DNA of 48,430 nt from Candidatus Gastranaerophilales bacterium. Its GTDB lineage: Bacteria > Cyanobacteriota > Vampirovibrionia > Gastranaerophilales > Gastranaerophilaceae. The stretch is from NCBI GenBank assembly GCA_944322855.1, contig CALUQG010000016.1, positions 1-48,430 of the forward strand. The letters run 5' to 3'. The notes below the pieces were generated by a model that made no database searches, was not told the origin of the DNA, and worked only from the letters and a program-made list of their open reading frames with translations. This document shows, one piece after another, positions 22,956 to 32,879 of this stretch. The position numbers and the translations under genes were made by a program. Position 1 is the stretch's first letter. Each line of letters starts with the position of its first letter.

Positions 22956-24614
22956 ATGAGAAGCGATAGTGTAAAAAAGGGAATTCATAAAGCGGCACAC
23001 CGCTCTTTGCTTTATGCAACAGGTGTTACAAAAGACGGACTTAAAAGACCTTTTATAGGAATAGCGAGTTCTTTTTCAGATCTTGTTCCTGGTCATGCAG
23101 GCATGAGAGAATTGGAAAGACAAATCGAAAAAGGAATTCACTCAGGCGGAGGACAGTCATTTATTTTTGGAACACCGGCTGTATGTGACGGTATTGCAAT
23201 GGGACATTGCGGTATGAAGTATTCTCTGCCGTCTCGTGATTTGATAGCAGATTGTATTGAAACTGTTGCACAGGCTCATCAGCTTGACGGTTTAGTGCTC
23301 CTTACAAATTGTGACAAAATCACTCCCGGTATGCTTATTGCCGCATTGAGAATAAATATTCCTTGTATAGTTGTTACAGCAGGGCCTATGATGGACGGTT
23401 GTTCAAAGAATGAAGTTTTGACAATGATTAGAGGCTCATTCGAAGCAGTCGGAAAGTTTTCTGCAGGAAAAATTACAGAAGAAAGACTTCATGAAATGGA
23501 AGAAGAATGCTGTCCTTCTGCAGGATCTTGCCAGGGGCTTTATACAGCAAATACAATGGCCTGTCTCACAGAAATTATGGGCATGAGCCTCCCGTTTTGC
23601 GCTACAGCATCTGCTGTTTCTTCAAAGAAAAAACAAATTGCCTTTGAATCAGGTATGAAAATAGTAGAGCTTGTAAATAATGATATAAAACCGTCTGACA
23701 TAATTACCCGTACATCGATGAGAAATGCTATAGTTACAGACCTTGCCTTGGGAGGTTCTACAAACTCTATTTTACATCTTCTTGCCATAGCAAATTCAGG
23801 AGGCATAGATATAACTCTCAATGACTTTGATGAATTGAGCTATAAAATTCCTCAGATTATCAAGCTTGACCCATCGGCACTTCCTACAATGACAGATTTG
23901 CATAACGCTGGAGGTATTCCGGGAGTAATAAAAACTCTGTATGGAAATACTCCGGAATTTAAAGATACAAAAGGTGTTTCAGGCTTAAAAATTTCTGAAA
24001 TCGCATCAGCAGCATGGGTTGATAATAAAATTATTCATACCCTTGACAACCCAATAACAACAAATCCGGGACTCGGTATATTGAAAGGTAATCTTGCTCA
24101 AGATGGTGCGGTAATAAAAATTTCCGGAGTAGATGCTTCCGCTCTGACTTTTGAAGGGAAAGCAAAAGTGTTTAACTCGGAAGAAGAAACAATGGCGGCA
24201 ATTGATAAAGACGAAATAAAAGAAGGCGATGTTGTGGTAATCTGCTATGAAGGCCCCAAAGGAGGCCCGGGAATGCGTGAGATGCTTGCTCCTACATCAA
24301 TGATTGTCGGAAAAGGACTCGGCGCAAAAGTTGCATTGATTACTGACGGCCGTTTTTCAGGCGGTACAAGAGGACTTTGTATAGGTCATATATGTCCGGA
24401 GGCTGCTATGGGCGGAATTATAGGCTTGATAAAAAACGGTGATGTTATTAAAATAGACATACCGTCAAGAAAGCTGGAACTGCTGGTTAGTGAAGAAGAG
24501 CTTGAACAAAGAAGAAAAACTTTCAAACCTCTTCAACCGAAAGAAGAAAAAGGATTTTTGGCTAAATATGCAAAAACCGTACAAAGTGCAAGCACCGGTG
24601 CGGTTACATTATAA
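22956..24614 (+). CDS. ilvD: Dihydroxy-acid dehydratase
   Basis: IlvD dehydrates 2,3-dihydroxy acids in isoleucine/valine biosynthesis using an iron-sulfur cluster. Cluster and active-site motifs are present: [28 protein letters not shown] and the C-terminal [15 protein letters not shown]. Length 552 residues is standard. ATG 22956 follows AGAGGAA. A TATAAT lies at 22899-22904 in the region shared with the divergent membrane protein gene. Other ilv genes are not in the window. Confidence 0.97.
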   Translation: MRSDSVKKGIHKAAHRSLLYATGVTKDGLKRPFIGIASSFSDLVPGHAGMRELERQIEKGIHSGGGQSFIFGTPAVCDGIAMGHCGMKYSLPSRDLIADCIETVAQAHQLDGLVLLTNCDKITPGMLIAALRINIPCIVVTAGPMMDGCSKNEVLTMIRGSFEAVGKFSAGKITEERLHEMEEECCPSAGSCQGLYTANTMACLTEIMGMSLPFCATASAVSSKKKQIAFESGMKIVELVNNDIKPSDIITRTSMRNAIVTDLALGGSTNSILHLLAIANSGGIDITLNDFDELSYKIPQIIKLDPSALPTMTDLHNAGGIPGVIKTLYGNTPEFKDTKGVSGLKISEIASAAWVDNKIIHTLDNPITTNPGLGILKGNLAQDGAVIKISGVDASALTFEGKAKVFNSEEETMAAIDKDEIKEGDVVVICYEGPKGGPGMREMLAPTSMIVGKGLGAKVALITDGRFSGGTRGLCIGHICPEAAMGGIIGLIKNGDVIKIDIPSRKLELLVSEEELEQRRKTFKPLQPKEEKGFLAKYAKTVQSASTGAVTL

Positions 24615-24653
24615 ATTTTAAAGTTTTAATTAGTAGATAAAGGAAAATATTTT

Positions 24654-25406
24654 ATGTCAGGACACTCAAAATGGTCAACAATTAAACACAAAAAAGCAAA
24701 GGTAGATGCCCAAAGAGGGGTTGCTTTTCAAAAATATTCAAGAGAAATCATAGTAGCTGCAAAAATGGGCGGAGGCGATCCGGCTGCGAATTTCCGTTTG
24801 AGAACAGCAATCGAAAAAGCTAAAGCCGGCGGTCTTCCTAACGATAATATCAAAAGAGCAATCGAAAAGGGCTGCGGCGCAGGTGCATCTGAAAACTATG
24901 AAGAACTTACTTATGAAGGCTATGGAGCAGGCGGTGTTGCTGTTATTGTTGAAGCAATGACTGATAACAGAAATCGTACCGCAGGTGATATAAGAAGCTA
25001 CTTCACAAAATTCAACGGAAATCTGGGAGAAACAGGTTGTGTCGGCTGGATGTTTAAAGATGCAGGTGTTGTGACTTTTTCAAAAGAAGACAATGACTAT
25101 GAAAAACTGTTTGATGAAGCAATTAATGCAGGAGCTGATGATTTTCTTGATGAAGAAGATGAATACAAGGTTATCACATCACCTGATAACTTCCAAACAG
25201 TAGTTGAAACACTAGAAAAAGCAGGATTTAAGCACACCGGTGCGGAACTCACCAAGCTTCCGCAAAACACACTTGAAATCACTGACGAAAAAACAGCAAA
25301 AATGATTTTGCTTTTGATGGATAAACTGGAAGAACATGATGATGTTCAAAATGTTTATTCAAACTTTGACATTCCTGATGAAGTTATGGACAAAGTTCAG
25401 TTCTAA
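24654..25406 (+). CDS. yebC: YebC/PmpR-family regulatory protein
   Basis: The N-terminus [20 protein letters not shown] is diagnostic of the YebC/TACO1 family, and [24 protein letters not shown] and GCVGWMF continue the match over the usual 250 residues. Members have been described as transcription factors and, in other work, as factors that relieve ribosome stalling; which applies here cannot be told. It lies 39 bases after ilvD with AAAGGAAAA before ATG. Confidence 0.97.
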   Translation: MSGHSKWSTIKHKKAKVDAQRGVAFQKYSREIIVAAKMGGGDPAANFRLRTAIEKAKAGGLPNDNIKRAIEKGCGAGASENYEELTYEGYGAGGVAVIVEAMTDNRNRTAGDIRSYFTKFNGNLGETGCVGWMFKDAGVVTFSKEDNDYEKLFDEAINAGADDFLDEEDEYKVITSPDNFQTVVETLEKAGFKHTGAELTKLPQNTLEITDEKTAKMILLLMDKLEEHDDVQNVYSNFDIPDEVMDKVQF

Positions 25407-25429
25407 AAGAATTATAAGTCAGAATATAC

Positions 25430-25457
25430 TTGTAAGTTTTTTTCTTTAAACTTACAA
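25430..25457. repeat. 10-bp perfect hairpin between yebC and ndk
   Basis: TTGTAAGTTT pairs with AAACTTACAA around TTTTCTTT. No T-run follows, so it may be an RNA end-protecting stem or a weak terminator rather than a classical one. Confidence 0.6.
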
Positions 25458-25513
25458 ATAGCTTGTGAAAAAACGGTGTTTATGCTTCAATATACTTGAA
25501 ATGGAGGAATTTG

Positions 25514-25972
25514 ATGGACAGAACATTTGTTGCAATCAAGCCCGATGGCGTTAAAAGAGGCTTAATTGGTAATATTATCAGAAGAATTGAACACAAAGGC
25601 TACAAAATAGTAGGCCTTAAGATGCTTCAGCCAACGCTTGAAATTGCAGAAAAACACTATGCCGAACATAAAGGAAAACCCTTTTATCAGGATTTAATTA
25701 ACTATATCACCTCAGGCCCGATTGTTGCCATGGTAGTTGAAGGAAAAAATGTAATAGAAGGTATGCGCCATATGATGGGTTCAACCGTACCGAACGATGC
25801 TCAGGTTGGTACAATCAGAGCTGATTTTGCGCAAACTAAAGAATGCAACACAATTCACGGGTCGGATTCTTGTGAAAGTGCTCAAAGAGAAATAGATATC
25901 TATTTCAAACCTGAAGAGCTTTGCAGAGATTGGAAAACTATGATGGAATACGTTTGGGAAGACATGAAGTAA
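25514..25972 (+). CDS. ndk: Nucleoside-diphosphate kinase
   Basis: Ndk equilibrates nucleoside di- and triphosphates by a phospho-histidine mechanism. The N-terminus DRTFVAIKPDGVKRG, then MMGSTVPNDAQVGTIRADF, and the active-site NTIHGSDS are textbook family motifs. The start is ATG 25514 with TGGAGGAA upstream; an in-frame TTG at 25496 lies before that site and is rejected. The 152-residue length is normal. Its stop overlaps the tgt start (TAATG), so the two genes are translationally coupled. Confidence 0.98.
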   Translation: MDRTFVAIKPDGVKRGLIGNIIRRIEHKGYKIVGLKMLQPTLEIAEKHYAEHKGKPFYQDLINYITSGPIVAMVVEGKNVIEGMRHMMGSTVPNDAQVGTIRADFAQTKECNTIHGSDSCESAQREIDIYFKPEELCRDWKTMMEYVWEDMK

Positions 25973-27093
25973 TGAAAAGTGATTTTTTCAGTTATGAATT
26001 GTTAAATGAAGATAAAAAGACCGGAGCACGAGCCGGTCTTTTGCATACACCGCATGGAGACATTGAAACACCTATTTTTATGCCGGTTGGCACAAATTCT
26101 GCTGTAAAAATGATGACTAATGATCATCTCAAAGATACAGGTGCTCAAATTATTCTTGGAAATTCTTATCATCTTTCGCTAAGACCCGGAAATAAGTTGA
26201 TAAAAGAATTTGGCGGACTTCATAAATGGATGAACTGGGATAAACCGATACTTACAGATTCCGGCGGATTTCAGGTGTTTAGTCTCGCAGATTTGAGAAA
26301 TATTACTGAAGACGGGGTTAAATTTAAAGATACCAAAACAGGTACGGAATATTTTATAAATCCTGAAATTTCTATGGAAATTCAGCAGGATTTGGGTGCT
26401 GATATTGCCATGGCATTTGATGAATGTGCTCCGTATCCTTGTACTTACGACGAAGCCAAAACAGCAATGGAAAGAACACACAGATGGCTTGAACGTTGTT
26501 TTAAAGCACATACCCGTGACGATCAGGCATTATTCCCGATTGTACAGGGGGCTTTTTATGATGACTTGAGAAAAGAAAGTGCCCGTGTAATATCTTCTTT
26601 TGATGCTGTCGGTTATGCAATAGGCGGAGTAAGTGTCGGAGAGCCGGCAGATGTAAAAAATCATTTTGTAGAACTAACAGCACCTCTATTGCCGAGATTA
26701 AAGCCAAGATATTTGATGGGCGTCGGAACACCGGAAGATTTGTTGGATGGAATTTTGAGAGGGGTGGATATGTTTGATTGCGTTTTGCCTACCAGAAATG
26801 CAAGACATGGCTCCTTTTTTACTCGCAGCGGCAGAAAAATTATAAAAAATAAAGAATTTGAACGAGATGCATCACCTCTTGATAAAAATTGCAATTGTTA
26901 TGCCTGCAGGAACCACACAAAAGCATACATCAGACATCTCTATAGAGTCGGTGAAGCAACTGCTGCTATTTTGATAAGTATTCATAATATACAGTTTTTA
27001 ATAGACCTTGTAAAAGAAGCAAGAAAAGCTATTCTTGAAGATAGGTATGAAGAATTTTATAACGAAAGAATGACAAGTCTGAATATAAAATGA
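25972..27093 (+). CDS. tgt: tRNA-guanine transglycosylase
   Basis: Tgt exchanges guanine 34 for preQ1 in tRNAs with GUN anticodons. Catalytic and binding motifs are present: LTDSGGFQVFSL, AIGGVSVGE, DCVLPTRNARHG and the zinc site CNCYAC with the later His. The 373-residue length is typical. ATG 25972 overlaps the ndk stop by one base; a longer in-frame extension into ndk is rejected. With queA at 32.9-33.9 kb, two steps of the queuosine pathway lie in this window. Confidence 0.97.
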   Translation: MKSDFFSYELLNEDKKTGARAGLLHTPHGDIETPIFMPVGTNSAVKMMTNDHLKDTGAQIILGNSYHLSLRPGNKLIKEFGGLHKWMNWDKPILTDSGGFQVFSLADLRNITEDGVKFKDTKTGTEYFINPEISMEIQQDLGADIAMAFDECAPYPCTYDEAKTAMERTHRWLERCFKAHTRDDQALFPIVQGAFYDDLRKESARVISSFDAVGYAIGGVSVGEPADVKNHFVELTAPLLPRLKPRYLMGVGTPEDLLDGILRGVDMFDCVLPTRNARHGSFFTRSGRKIIKNKEFERDASPLDKNCNCYACRNHTKAYIRHLYRVGEATAAILISIHNIQFLIDLVKEARKAILEDRYEEFYNERMTSLNIK

Positions 27094-27459
27094 TATTTTT
27101 GTAAACAACACATGTAAAATATTCAAAAGAATAAGGATAAAAATCCTCTATACCCAACCAACGACTTTATCAATGTTGTTGTTGGTGCTGTTGGGCAGGT
27201 GTCTTGGATTATTGGACGTTCGGACGGAGTAACGTCCGCCCTCACAGGACGTGCTCGCTCCCTACGGTCGACTCCGCACTAGCCAAAATCCGCGTCTTGG
27301 ATTTTCTTCACGCTCAGACAGTTTCGCCTTTTATGCTTTGCATAAGCCGGCTCAATGTCCTCGCTCACCGGGTTCCACCCGTCCGAAAATCCGCTATGCC
27401 CAACAGACGTCCCGTTGTAACCTTGGTTAAACACTGTTGATTTTCATTATGAATTTTAA
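27094..27459. other. GC-richer non-coding block
   Basis: About 365 bases between tgt and trkH have no credible gene. From about 27190 the sequence is distinctly richer in G and C than its surroundings. It holds the hairpin CGGACG-GAGTAA-CGTCCG (27221-27238), preceded by GTCTTGGATTATT, a combination partly shared with the minus strand near 48060-48096. One 78-codon frame crosses it, but it has no protein-like character and is probably chance. Confidence 0.55.
27201..27238 (+). repeat. Hairpin-bearing dispersed repeat, copy 1
   Basis: GTCTTGGATTATT followed by spaced CGGACG and CGTCCG arms. The minus strand at 48060-48096 shows the same lead sequence and a related GACGGACTAACGTCCG segment. Confidence 0.5.
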
Positions 27460-28911
27460 TTATTTTATATTCCAAAAATCAGGATGAAGCATTGCTAGAA
27501 AAGGCACAAGTTCTAGTCTGCCGACAAGCATATTAAATATGCATATGCATTTTGAAATCGGATGCAAAACATCAAATGAGCCGAGAGCTCCTATATGTCC
27601 GAATGCAGGGCCGACATTTCCGAGTGTTGAAATGCTTACTGATAATCCTATTGTTCCGTTGTTGTCTATAATAGAAATTAAAATTGTAGATATCGCAAAA
27701 ATCAAAAAATAGAAAAATATAAATGCGAGAATCTGTTGTGCCACATCAACAGGCACAATAGTTTTATTAATTTTAATCGGATAAACTGCATTGGGATGGA
27801 GAATTTTGGCTATTTCTCTTTTTAGATATTTAAAAAGAAATATCAATCTTACAACTTTTAAACCGCCGCCTGCTGAACCTGCACAAGCACCGAAGAAAAA
27901 TACACAAAACAATAATATCTTTGCTGTCAAGCACCATTTTGCATAATCAACAGAAACAAAACCGGCTGTGATTATTACACTTATAACTTGAAAGAATCCG
28001 GCAGTAATTGCATTAATTGCACTGTATGCCTCTTTATTAAACAAAACCAGCGCAATCATTATTGAAAAGAATAAAATAATTCCGATGTAAGCTCTAAACT
28101 CTTCGTCTTGAAATAGCAAAGAGGGTTTGCGATACATATAAACTTTATAAAGCAGCGCAAAGTTTAAGCCGGCAATAAGCATAAAAAATATCATAATCCA
28201 GCAAATCAAATTTGAATGATATCCTAATACGCTCATTGAATTACAAGAAAAACCTCCGCCTGCAAGAGTTGCAAATGAATGGCAGAATGAATCAAACAAA
28301 GGCATGCCTGCAAGTTTTAGAGATATAATTTCGAGTATTGTAAAAACAATATAAACACCCCAGACGGCGCTTGCGGTGTGGCGAATTCTCGGTGTTATTT
28401 TATCTTCTGTAGGCCCCGGAGCTTCCGCAAAAAACATCTGTCTGCCGGCAACAGCAAACTGCGGCAAAACTGCTATGAACAGAACTATAATCCCCATACC
28501 TCCGAGCCATTGGCTCAATGCTCTCCAAAAAAACATTGTTTTTGGATAATCAAAGGTATTTAGTATTGTTGCACCTGTTGTTGTGATACCTGAAACAGAT
28601 TCAAATAGTGAATTAATCGGACTTAAACCATAATATAAATAAGGGATTGCGCCTATTATGCAGAATATAATCCAGGATAAACTGACAACACACAGTGCTT
28701 CAGACTTTTTTATATCATTGAGACTTTCAAAAGTGTCGGATTTCTTTCTGAATAAAAAGCTTAAAATAATAGATATAAAACTTGCCACAACAAAAGGGAT
28801 AATAGAATTCCAGTCATGATAATACAAAGCAACTGCTGCAGGTGCAAGAATTACAAGTGCAATGCACCTGAGAACGAGTTCTAATGATGTGAATATATAT
28901 GTAAGTCTCAT
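27460..28911 (-). CDS. trkH: Trk-type potassium uptake membrane subunit
   Basis: This 483-residue membrane protein has the four pseudo-repeated pore loops of the TrkH/KtrB family, each carrying a filter glycine: SGITTTGATIL, LAGGGFSCNS, ITAGFVSVD and STLGNVGPAFG. It imports potassium together with the TrkA regulator encoded just upstream (1-base gap). The two genes form a minus-strand operon. The C-terminal VGRLELVPFLAMLHPDFW is the usual end of the family. Confidence 0.95.
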   Translation of the reverse strand: MRLTYIFTSLELVLRCIALVILAPAAVALYYHDWNSIIPFVVASFISIILSFLFRKKSDTFESLNDIKKSEALCVVSLSWIIFCIIGAIPYLYYGLSPINSLFESVSGITTTGATILNTFDYPKTMFFWRALSQWLGGMGIIVLFIAVLPQFAVAGRQMFFAEAPGPTEDKITPRIRHTASAVWGVYIVFTILEIISLKLAGMPLFDSFCHSFATLAGGGFSCNSMSVLGYHSNLICWIMIFFMLIAGLNFALLYKVYMYRKPSLLFQDEEFRAYIGIILFFSIMIALVLFNKEAYSAINAITAGFFQVISVIITAGFVSVDYAKWCLTAKILLFCVFFFGACAGSAGGGLKVVRLIFLFKYLKREIAKILHPNAVYPIKINKTIVPVDVAQQILAFIFFYFLIFAISTILISIIDNNGTIGLSVSISTLGNVGPAFGHIGALGSFDVLHPISKCICIFNMLVGRLELVPFLAMLHPDFWNIK

Positions 28912-28912
28912 A

Positions 28913-30241
28913 TTATCCTCTAAAGAAATCTATAATTTTTTGAGAATCTTCGTCTTTTGTGAAAATTAGCAGTTTATCTTTTGGCTTTAATCTTGTAATT
29001 CCTTTTGGAATTAGCACGCTGTGGCCCCTTTGTATAATTGCAATAACTGCTTTTCGAGGCAATTGCAGCTCCATAAGCGAGGTTTCGTTGAAATTATCCG
29101 GTATAACGGTTTCAATTATACGTCCCTGCCCTCTTTCTACAGTTGCCAAAATCTCAACATCTGTTTCCATTAAACTGTTTCTGATTTCTGTAATTGCAGC
29201 TTCCTTCGGAGATATTGCAACATCAATGCCTACTTTCTCAAAAAGCCCTATATTTGCATTTTGAGATACTCTTGTGATAACTTTCGGGCAGCCCATCTGT
29301 TTTGTCAAAAGAGAGCACAGCAGATTTTTTTCATCGTTATTTGTGACACTGATTACTACGTCACATTCTCCGATGTCTTCCTGCTCCAGAAGTTCCATAT
29401 TTGTGCCGTCACCGTATAAAACCAGTGCGTTTTTGAGCTGTTCGGTAAGATATTCACAACGTTTGTAATCACGTTCTATAATTTTGGTTTTTATATTAAT
29501 TTTTTCCAGATTCAATGCCAGCATCAGCCCGACACTGCCGCCGCCGATGATTGCAGCGGTTTTTACTTTGGATTTGCTCTGAAAAATGTCTCTTGCCAGT
29601 ATATCAAGAGATGTCGAAGACCCCATAAAAATAACTTTGTCGTTAAGGTTGAACTCTGTTTCACCGTCAGGAATAAATAGAGTTTCTTCTCTTGTTATTG
29701 CTACAACAAGTGTCTGGTCTGTGAAACGGCAGTCTTTTAGTTTTTTGTTGAGAAGCAGGGAATCTTCTTTAATTCTGTATTCCAGAAGCCTAGCTTTACC
29801 CTGAGCAAAATTTTCTACATCAACAGCTTCAGGTACTGTAATAATTCTGAAAATTTCCTGTGTTAATAACTGTTCCGGCCAGATTACGAAATCTATAACC
29901 TCGTACTGAGTGTTTTTTACAAGGTTCAATGATTCTATGTATTCAGGTTTGCTGACAAAACAAACGGTTTTTGCCTGACTTAAACGGCTGACCGTCAAAC
30001 AAGCCACAATATTAGCTTCATCAAAATTTGAACTCGCAATAAATATGTCAGCATCTTCGACATTTGCAGATTTTAATGTATTGATATTAGAACCGTTACC
30101 GGCAATAAAACTTATATCAAGCCTATTAAAAGCATCTGTTCTGTTTTCTTCTTTATCAATTATTGTGACATCATGGTCTTCAAAAAATTCCGTGGCTATC
30201 AAAAGCCCCATTTCACTGGCACCAAAAACTACTATTTTCAT
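28913..30241 (-). CDS. trkA: Trk potassium uptake NAD-binding subunit
   Basis: The 442-residue cytoplasmic protein has two tandem RCK units: the first nucleotide-binding fold starts VVFGASEMGLLIA and the second AAIIGGGSVGLMLA, each followed by an RCK_C domain (e.g. VIPKGITRLKPKDKLLIFT at the end). The first glycine motif is GxSxMG rather than the usual GxGxxG. It gates TrkH in response to nucleotides. It precedes trkH by 1 base and is divergent from yidC. Confidence 0.95.
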   Translation of the reverse strand: MKIVVFGASEMGLLIATEFFEDHDVTIIDKEENRTDAFNRLDISFIAGNGSNINTLKSANVEDADIFIASSNFDEANIVACLTVSRLSQAKTVCFVSKPEYIESLNLVKNTQYEVIDFVIWPEQLLTQEIFRIITVPEAVDVENFAQGKARLLEYRIKEDSLLLNKKLKDCRFTDQTLVVAITREETLFIPDGETEFNLNDKVIFMGSSTSLDILARDIFQSKSKVKTAAIIGGGSVGLMLALNLEKINIKTKIIERDYKRCEYLTEQLKNALVLYGDGTNMELLEQEDIGECDVVISVTNNDEKNLLCSLLTKQMGCPKVITRVSQNANIGLFEKVGIDVAISPKEAAITEIRNSLMETDVEILATVERGQGRIIETVIPDNFNETSLMELQLPRKAVIAIIQRGHSVLIPKGITRLKPKDKLLIFTKDEDSQKIIDFFRG

Positions 30242-30346
30242 CTCGCAAATCTCATGTTTTTGTTTAATTATAATACATAATTTTAATTGGCAAAATATTT
30301 TTTTGTTTTACAATATTATTTAGGAAAATACAGGGGAGAGACCAAA

Positions 30347-31456
30347 TTGGATTTTACAACACTCACTATAGAATTTTTAAAACAATTAAGTAATATATTT
30401 GGCAGTTACGGATTAGGTATTATAGCGTTGACTGTAATAATCAGGCTAGCTATGTGGCCGTTAAATGTTTCACAGCAGCGTTCTATGAAAACAATGCAGC
30501 TTTTACAGCCGAAAATGAAAGCTATTCAAGATAGATACAAAAATAATCCGCAGGTAATGCAGCAAAAAATGATGGAGTTCTACAAAGAACACAAATTCAA
30601 TCCTATGGCAGGATGTTTGCCGTTATTAATTCAAATGCCGATTTTCATTCTTTTGTATTCATCATTGATGAGTCCGCAGTTTATTTCTATGGCCGGTCAG
30701 TCGAATTTCCTTTTTATAAACAGGCTTGATGCAACATTGAAAGGCAATGCCGGAATATCAAATGACGGAAAATTCTCTGTCGGCAACAGAGATACCTTCT
30801 CATTAAATAAAAACATAAAAGTTTATGTCGGTGATGAGGAACTTCAGGGTGCAAAACTTTCAAATCCAAGAAATGCTCTTAAAGTTCAAGGTGAAATCAC
30901 TCCAGGACAGCCTGTTGATTTAAAAATCAGTCTTGACGACTTTAATATGAAATTCAGCCAGCTTGATAAAATTTCTAAAGTTGAAGCAACAGTTACAGAT
31001 AATAATACAAGAGAAATTGAAAAAGTTACATTTTTAAGACAGGGTGATATTCTTGCAGCATCTGTGCCTACACTCGCCGCAAAATCATCATTCAATTATG
31101 ATGTATTACTGCTTGTAGTTATATTCGGAGCTACAATGTTCCTTACACAAAAAATCATGATGGCTACAAACAAAATGGCTCAGGCTGATCCTGCTCAGGA
31201 AGCTATGCAAAAATCACTGGGCACAATGATGCCTGTTATGCTTACTGCAACTTTTCTGTTTATCCCGATTCCTGCAGGTGTACTTCTTTATTTGATTTCA
31301 AGTAATGTTATTCAGGTTGCTCAAACTCTTGTTATTAACAAACAACTTGATAAAGAAAATGAAAGAAAGCACAACAAAAATATTACAAACGATTCAATAT
31401 CAGAAGCAAAAAAAGTTGAAGCTAAAGAAGTAAAAAATGTGGAGCCTGAAAAATAA
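30347..31456 (+). CDS. yidC: YidC/Oxa1-type membrane protein insertase with large loop insertion
   Basis: YidC inserts and folds inner-membrane proteins. The core shows the conserved positive charge Arg33 in IIRLAMWPLN, the cytoplasmic helices (LLQPKMKAIQDRYKNNPQ), and NPMAGCLPLLIQMPIFILLY. About 120 residues (roughly 125-248) with beta-strand character interrupt the family between the second and third core helices, so they should lie in the periplasm. The tail is Lys/Glu-rich. TTG 30347, with GGGGAGAG upstream, is the best start. Length 369 residues. Stop overlaps the next gene by one base. Confidence 0.93.
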   Translation: MDFTTLTIEFLKQLSNIFGSYGLGIIALTVIIRLAMWPLNVSQQRSMKTMQLLQPKMKAIQDRYKNNPQVMQQKMMEFYKEHKFNPMAGCLPLLIQMPIFILLYSSLMSPQFISMAGQSNFLFINRLDATLKGNAGISNDGKFSVGNRDTFSLNKNIKVYVGDEELQGAKLSNPRNALKVQGEITPGQPVDLKISLDDFNMKFSQLDKISKVEATVTDNNTREIEKVTFLRQGDILAASVPTLAAKSSFNYDVLLLVVIFGATMFLTQKIMMATNKMAQADPAQEAMQKSLGTMMPVMLTATFLFIPIPAGVLLYLISSNVIQVAQTLVINKQLDKENERKHNKNITNDSISEAKKVEAKEVKNVEPEK

Positions 31457-32031
31457 TGATAGATAGAGCACAAAAAGCACTGGATATTCTTCTTGAAGGA
31501 AACAAAAATTTTGTTTCGGGCAAAAGTTCTGCTTTAAACAGAGACATAAATTCTCTAAAAGCACTTTCTCAAGGCCAGTCTCCTATAGCATGCGTAGTGA
31601 CTTGTTCAGATTCCAGAGTCATACCGGAACTTGTTTTTGATAAAGGTTTTGGTGATATATTCGTTGTCAGATGTGCAGGCGCTGTTATTGGCGAGAATAT
31701 TCTGGAAAGTGTTGAGTATGCTGTTGACCATTTGAATGTTCCTCTGGTAATGGTTCTCAGTCATGACGATTGCGGAGTAATGAAGGCGGCAAAATCACTA
31801 TATCCTAAAGAGCCTGAACATCTACAGCTTTTAATACGTTCTGTTTACGAAATTATTGATGATGAAGCAGAGTGTTATAACGAAATAGCAAGAAATTATA
31901 CTTTAACAAAGAAAAGAAAACTCTTAAAACGTTCGGAAATTCTTAGAAAAGCACATCATGAAAAGAAATTCGAAATAGTCAGAGCTTATCTGAAATTTGA
32001 TACAGGCGAAGTTGTTGTTGTAAACGATTAG
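31456..32031 (+). CDS. Beta-class carbonic anhydrase
   Basis: This 191-residue zinc enzyme interconverts CO2 and bicarbonate. Zinc ligands and the catalytic dyad are in VVTCSDSRV (Cys, Asp, Arg) and VLSHDDCGV (His, Cys), and RCAGAV forms part of the pocket. The stretch after residue 120 replaces the usual helical insert and is Lys-rich; the end YLKFDTGEVVVV is normal. It is translationally coupled to yidC (TAATG overlap), an unusual partner. Confidence 0.93.
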   Translation: MIDRAQKALDILLEGNKNFVSGKSSALNRDINSLKALSQGQSPIACVVTCSDSRVIPELVFDKGFGDIFVVRCAGAVIGENILESVEYAVDHLNVPLVMVLSHDDCGVMKAAKSLYPKEPEHLQLLIRSVYEIIDDEAECYNEIARNYTLTKKRKLLKRSEILRKAHHEKKFEIVRAYLKFDTGEVVVVND

Positions 32032-32035
32032 TGCT

Positions 32036-32854
32036 TCATTCCTGTTCTTTTCTTTGCAGTGCGGAGTATCTCAGCATTTGAAAAATCGTGGCAATAAAGC
32101 ATAGCAAATAGTTGAATTCCTGAAAATCATGATATATTAGCTCGCCGGCTTTCTTACTTTTTTCTATAGCATCTTTTTCAACCAAACGTTCTATAGAATA
32201 CAGATTTACGGGAACTTTTTTATTATTTTCATTAATAAGATATAAAAATCCTGATTTATCTCTTTCAAAAGTTCTTTTTATGGCAGCAGAATCGTTTTGA
32301 GATCTCAATTCAATATCAAAAGTATTACTGTCAGAGTTTTTGAATATAATTTTGTAGCTGTATGAGTCGATAGTTGTATTGTCTTTTGATATAATCTCGC
32401 CTTTAGCAATATTATCATCAAGATTTTTTGTAGAGATGGTCATATTTATCTCTTTATCAGCTGTTTTAAAGTTAGCATTATAAAAATTATTGCTTATTTT
32501 ACGCAATGTAGGAACTTCTGTTTTGTTAAACAAATTCAAATGATAAAAAGCATTTGACGTATTTGAAATTTTCTCAGTATCTTCGGTGAGTTGTTCAAAA
32601 ATTTCGGCGGATGCTTTGTCTTGAACATACTGTTCAAGTTCTTGTTCCTTTTTGTCACTAGAAAATTTATTTATTGTGGGATTAACAAGAAGGGTATTGG
32701 CTATTATTGCCCAGTAAGCAATATCAGCAACAGAAAAATTTTTTTTGTTTTGATTGTTATCTGGTTTTCCACTTCCTGCAGTCAGTTGAACAGAAGACTT
32801 AAAGTTTTTATTTGATTTATAGCCGTAAAGATTATTTAAATAGCTTACTCTCAT
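32036..32854 (-). CDS. Hypothetical protein with lineage-type N-terminus and C-terminal helix
   Basis: The 272-residue protein begins with NNLYGYKSNKNFKSSVQL, a variant of the short aromatic-rich N-terminal motif also seen in other hypothetical proteins here. A weak hydrophobic stretch lies near residues 43-60, and a stronger one near the C-terminus (YLLCFIATIFQML, about 246-260). The central part is polar and beta-rich, with no recognised domain. It follows queA on the same strand and converges with the carbonic anhydrase gene. Function unknown. Confidence 0.72.
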   Translation of the reverse strand: MRVSYLNNLYGYKSNKNFKSSVQLTAGSGKPDNNQNKKNFSVADIAYWAIIANTLLVNPTINKFSSDKKEQELEQYVQDKASAEIFEQLTEDTEKISNTSNAFYHLNLFNKTEVPTLRKISNNFYNANFKTADKEINMTISTKNLDDNIAKGEIISKDNTTIDSYSYKIIFKNSDSNTFDIELRSQNDSAAIKRTFERDKSGFLYLINENNKKVPVNLYSIERLVEKDAIEKSKKAGELIYHDFQEFNYLLCFIATIFQMLRYSALQRKEQE

Positions 32855-32879
32855 TATTACCTATCTTTTTTATGCAATG

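Noticed and set aside
27204-27440. 78-codon frame in the GC-richer block
   Set aside because: No start signal or domain; higher GC lowers stop frequency by chance.
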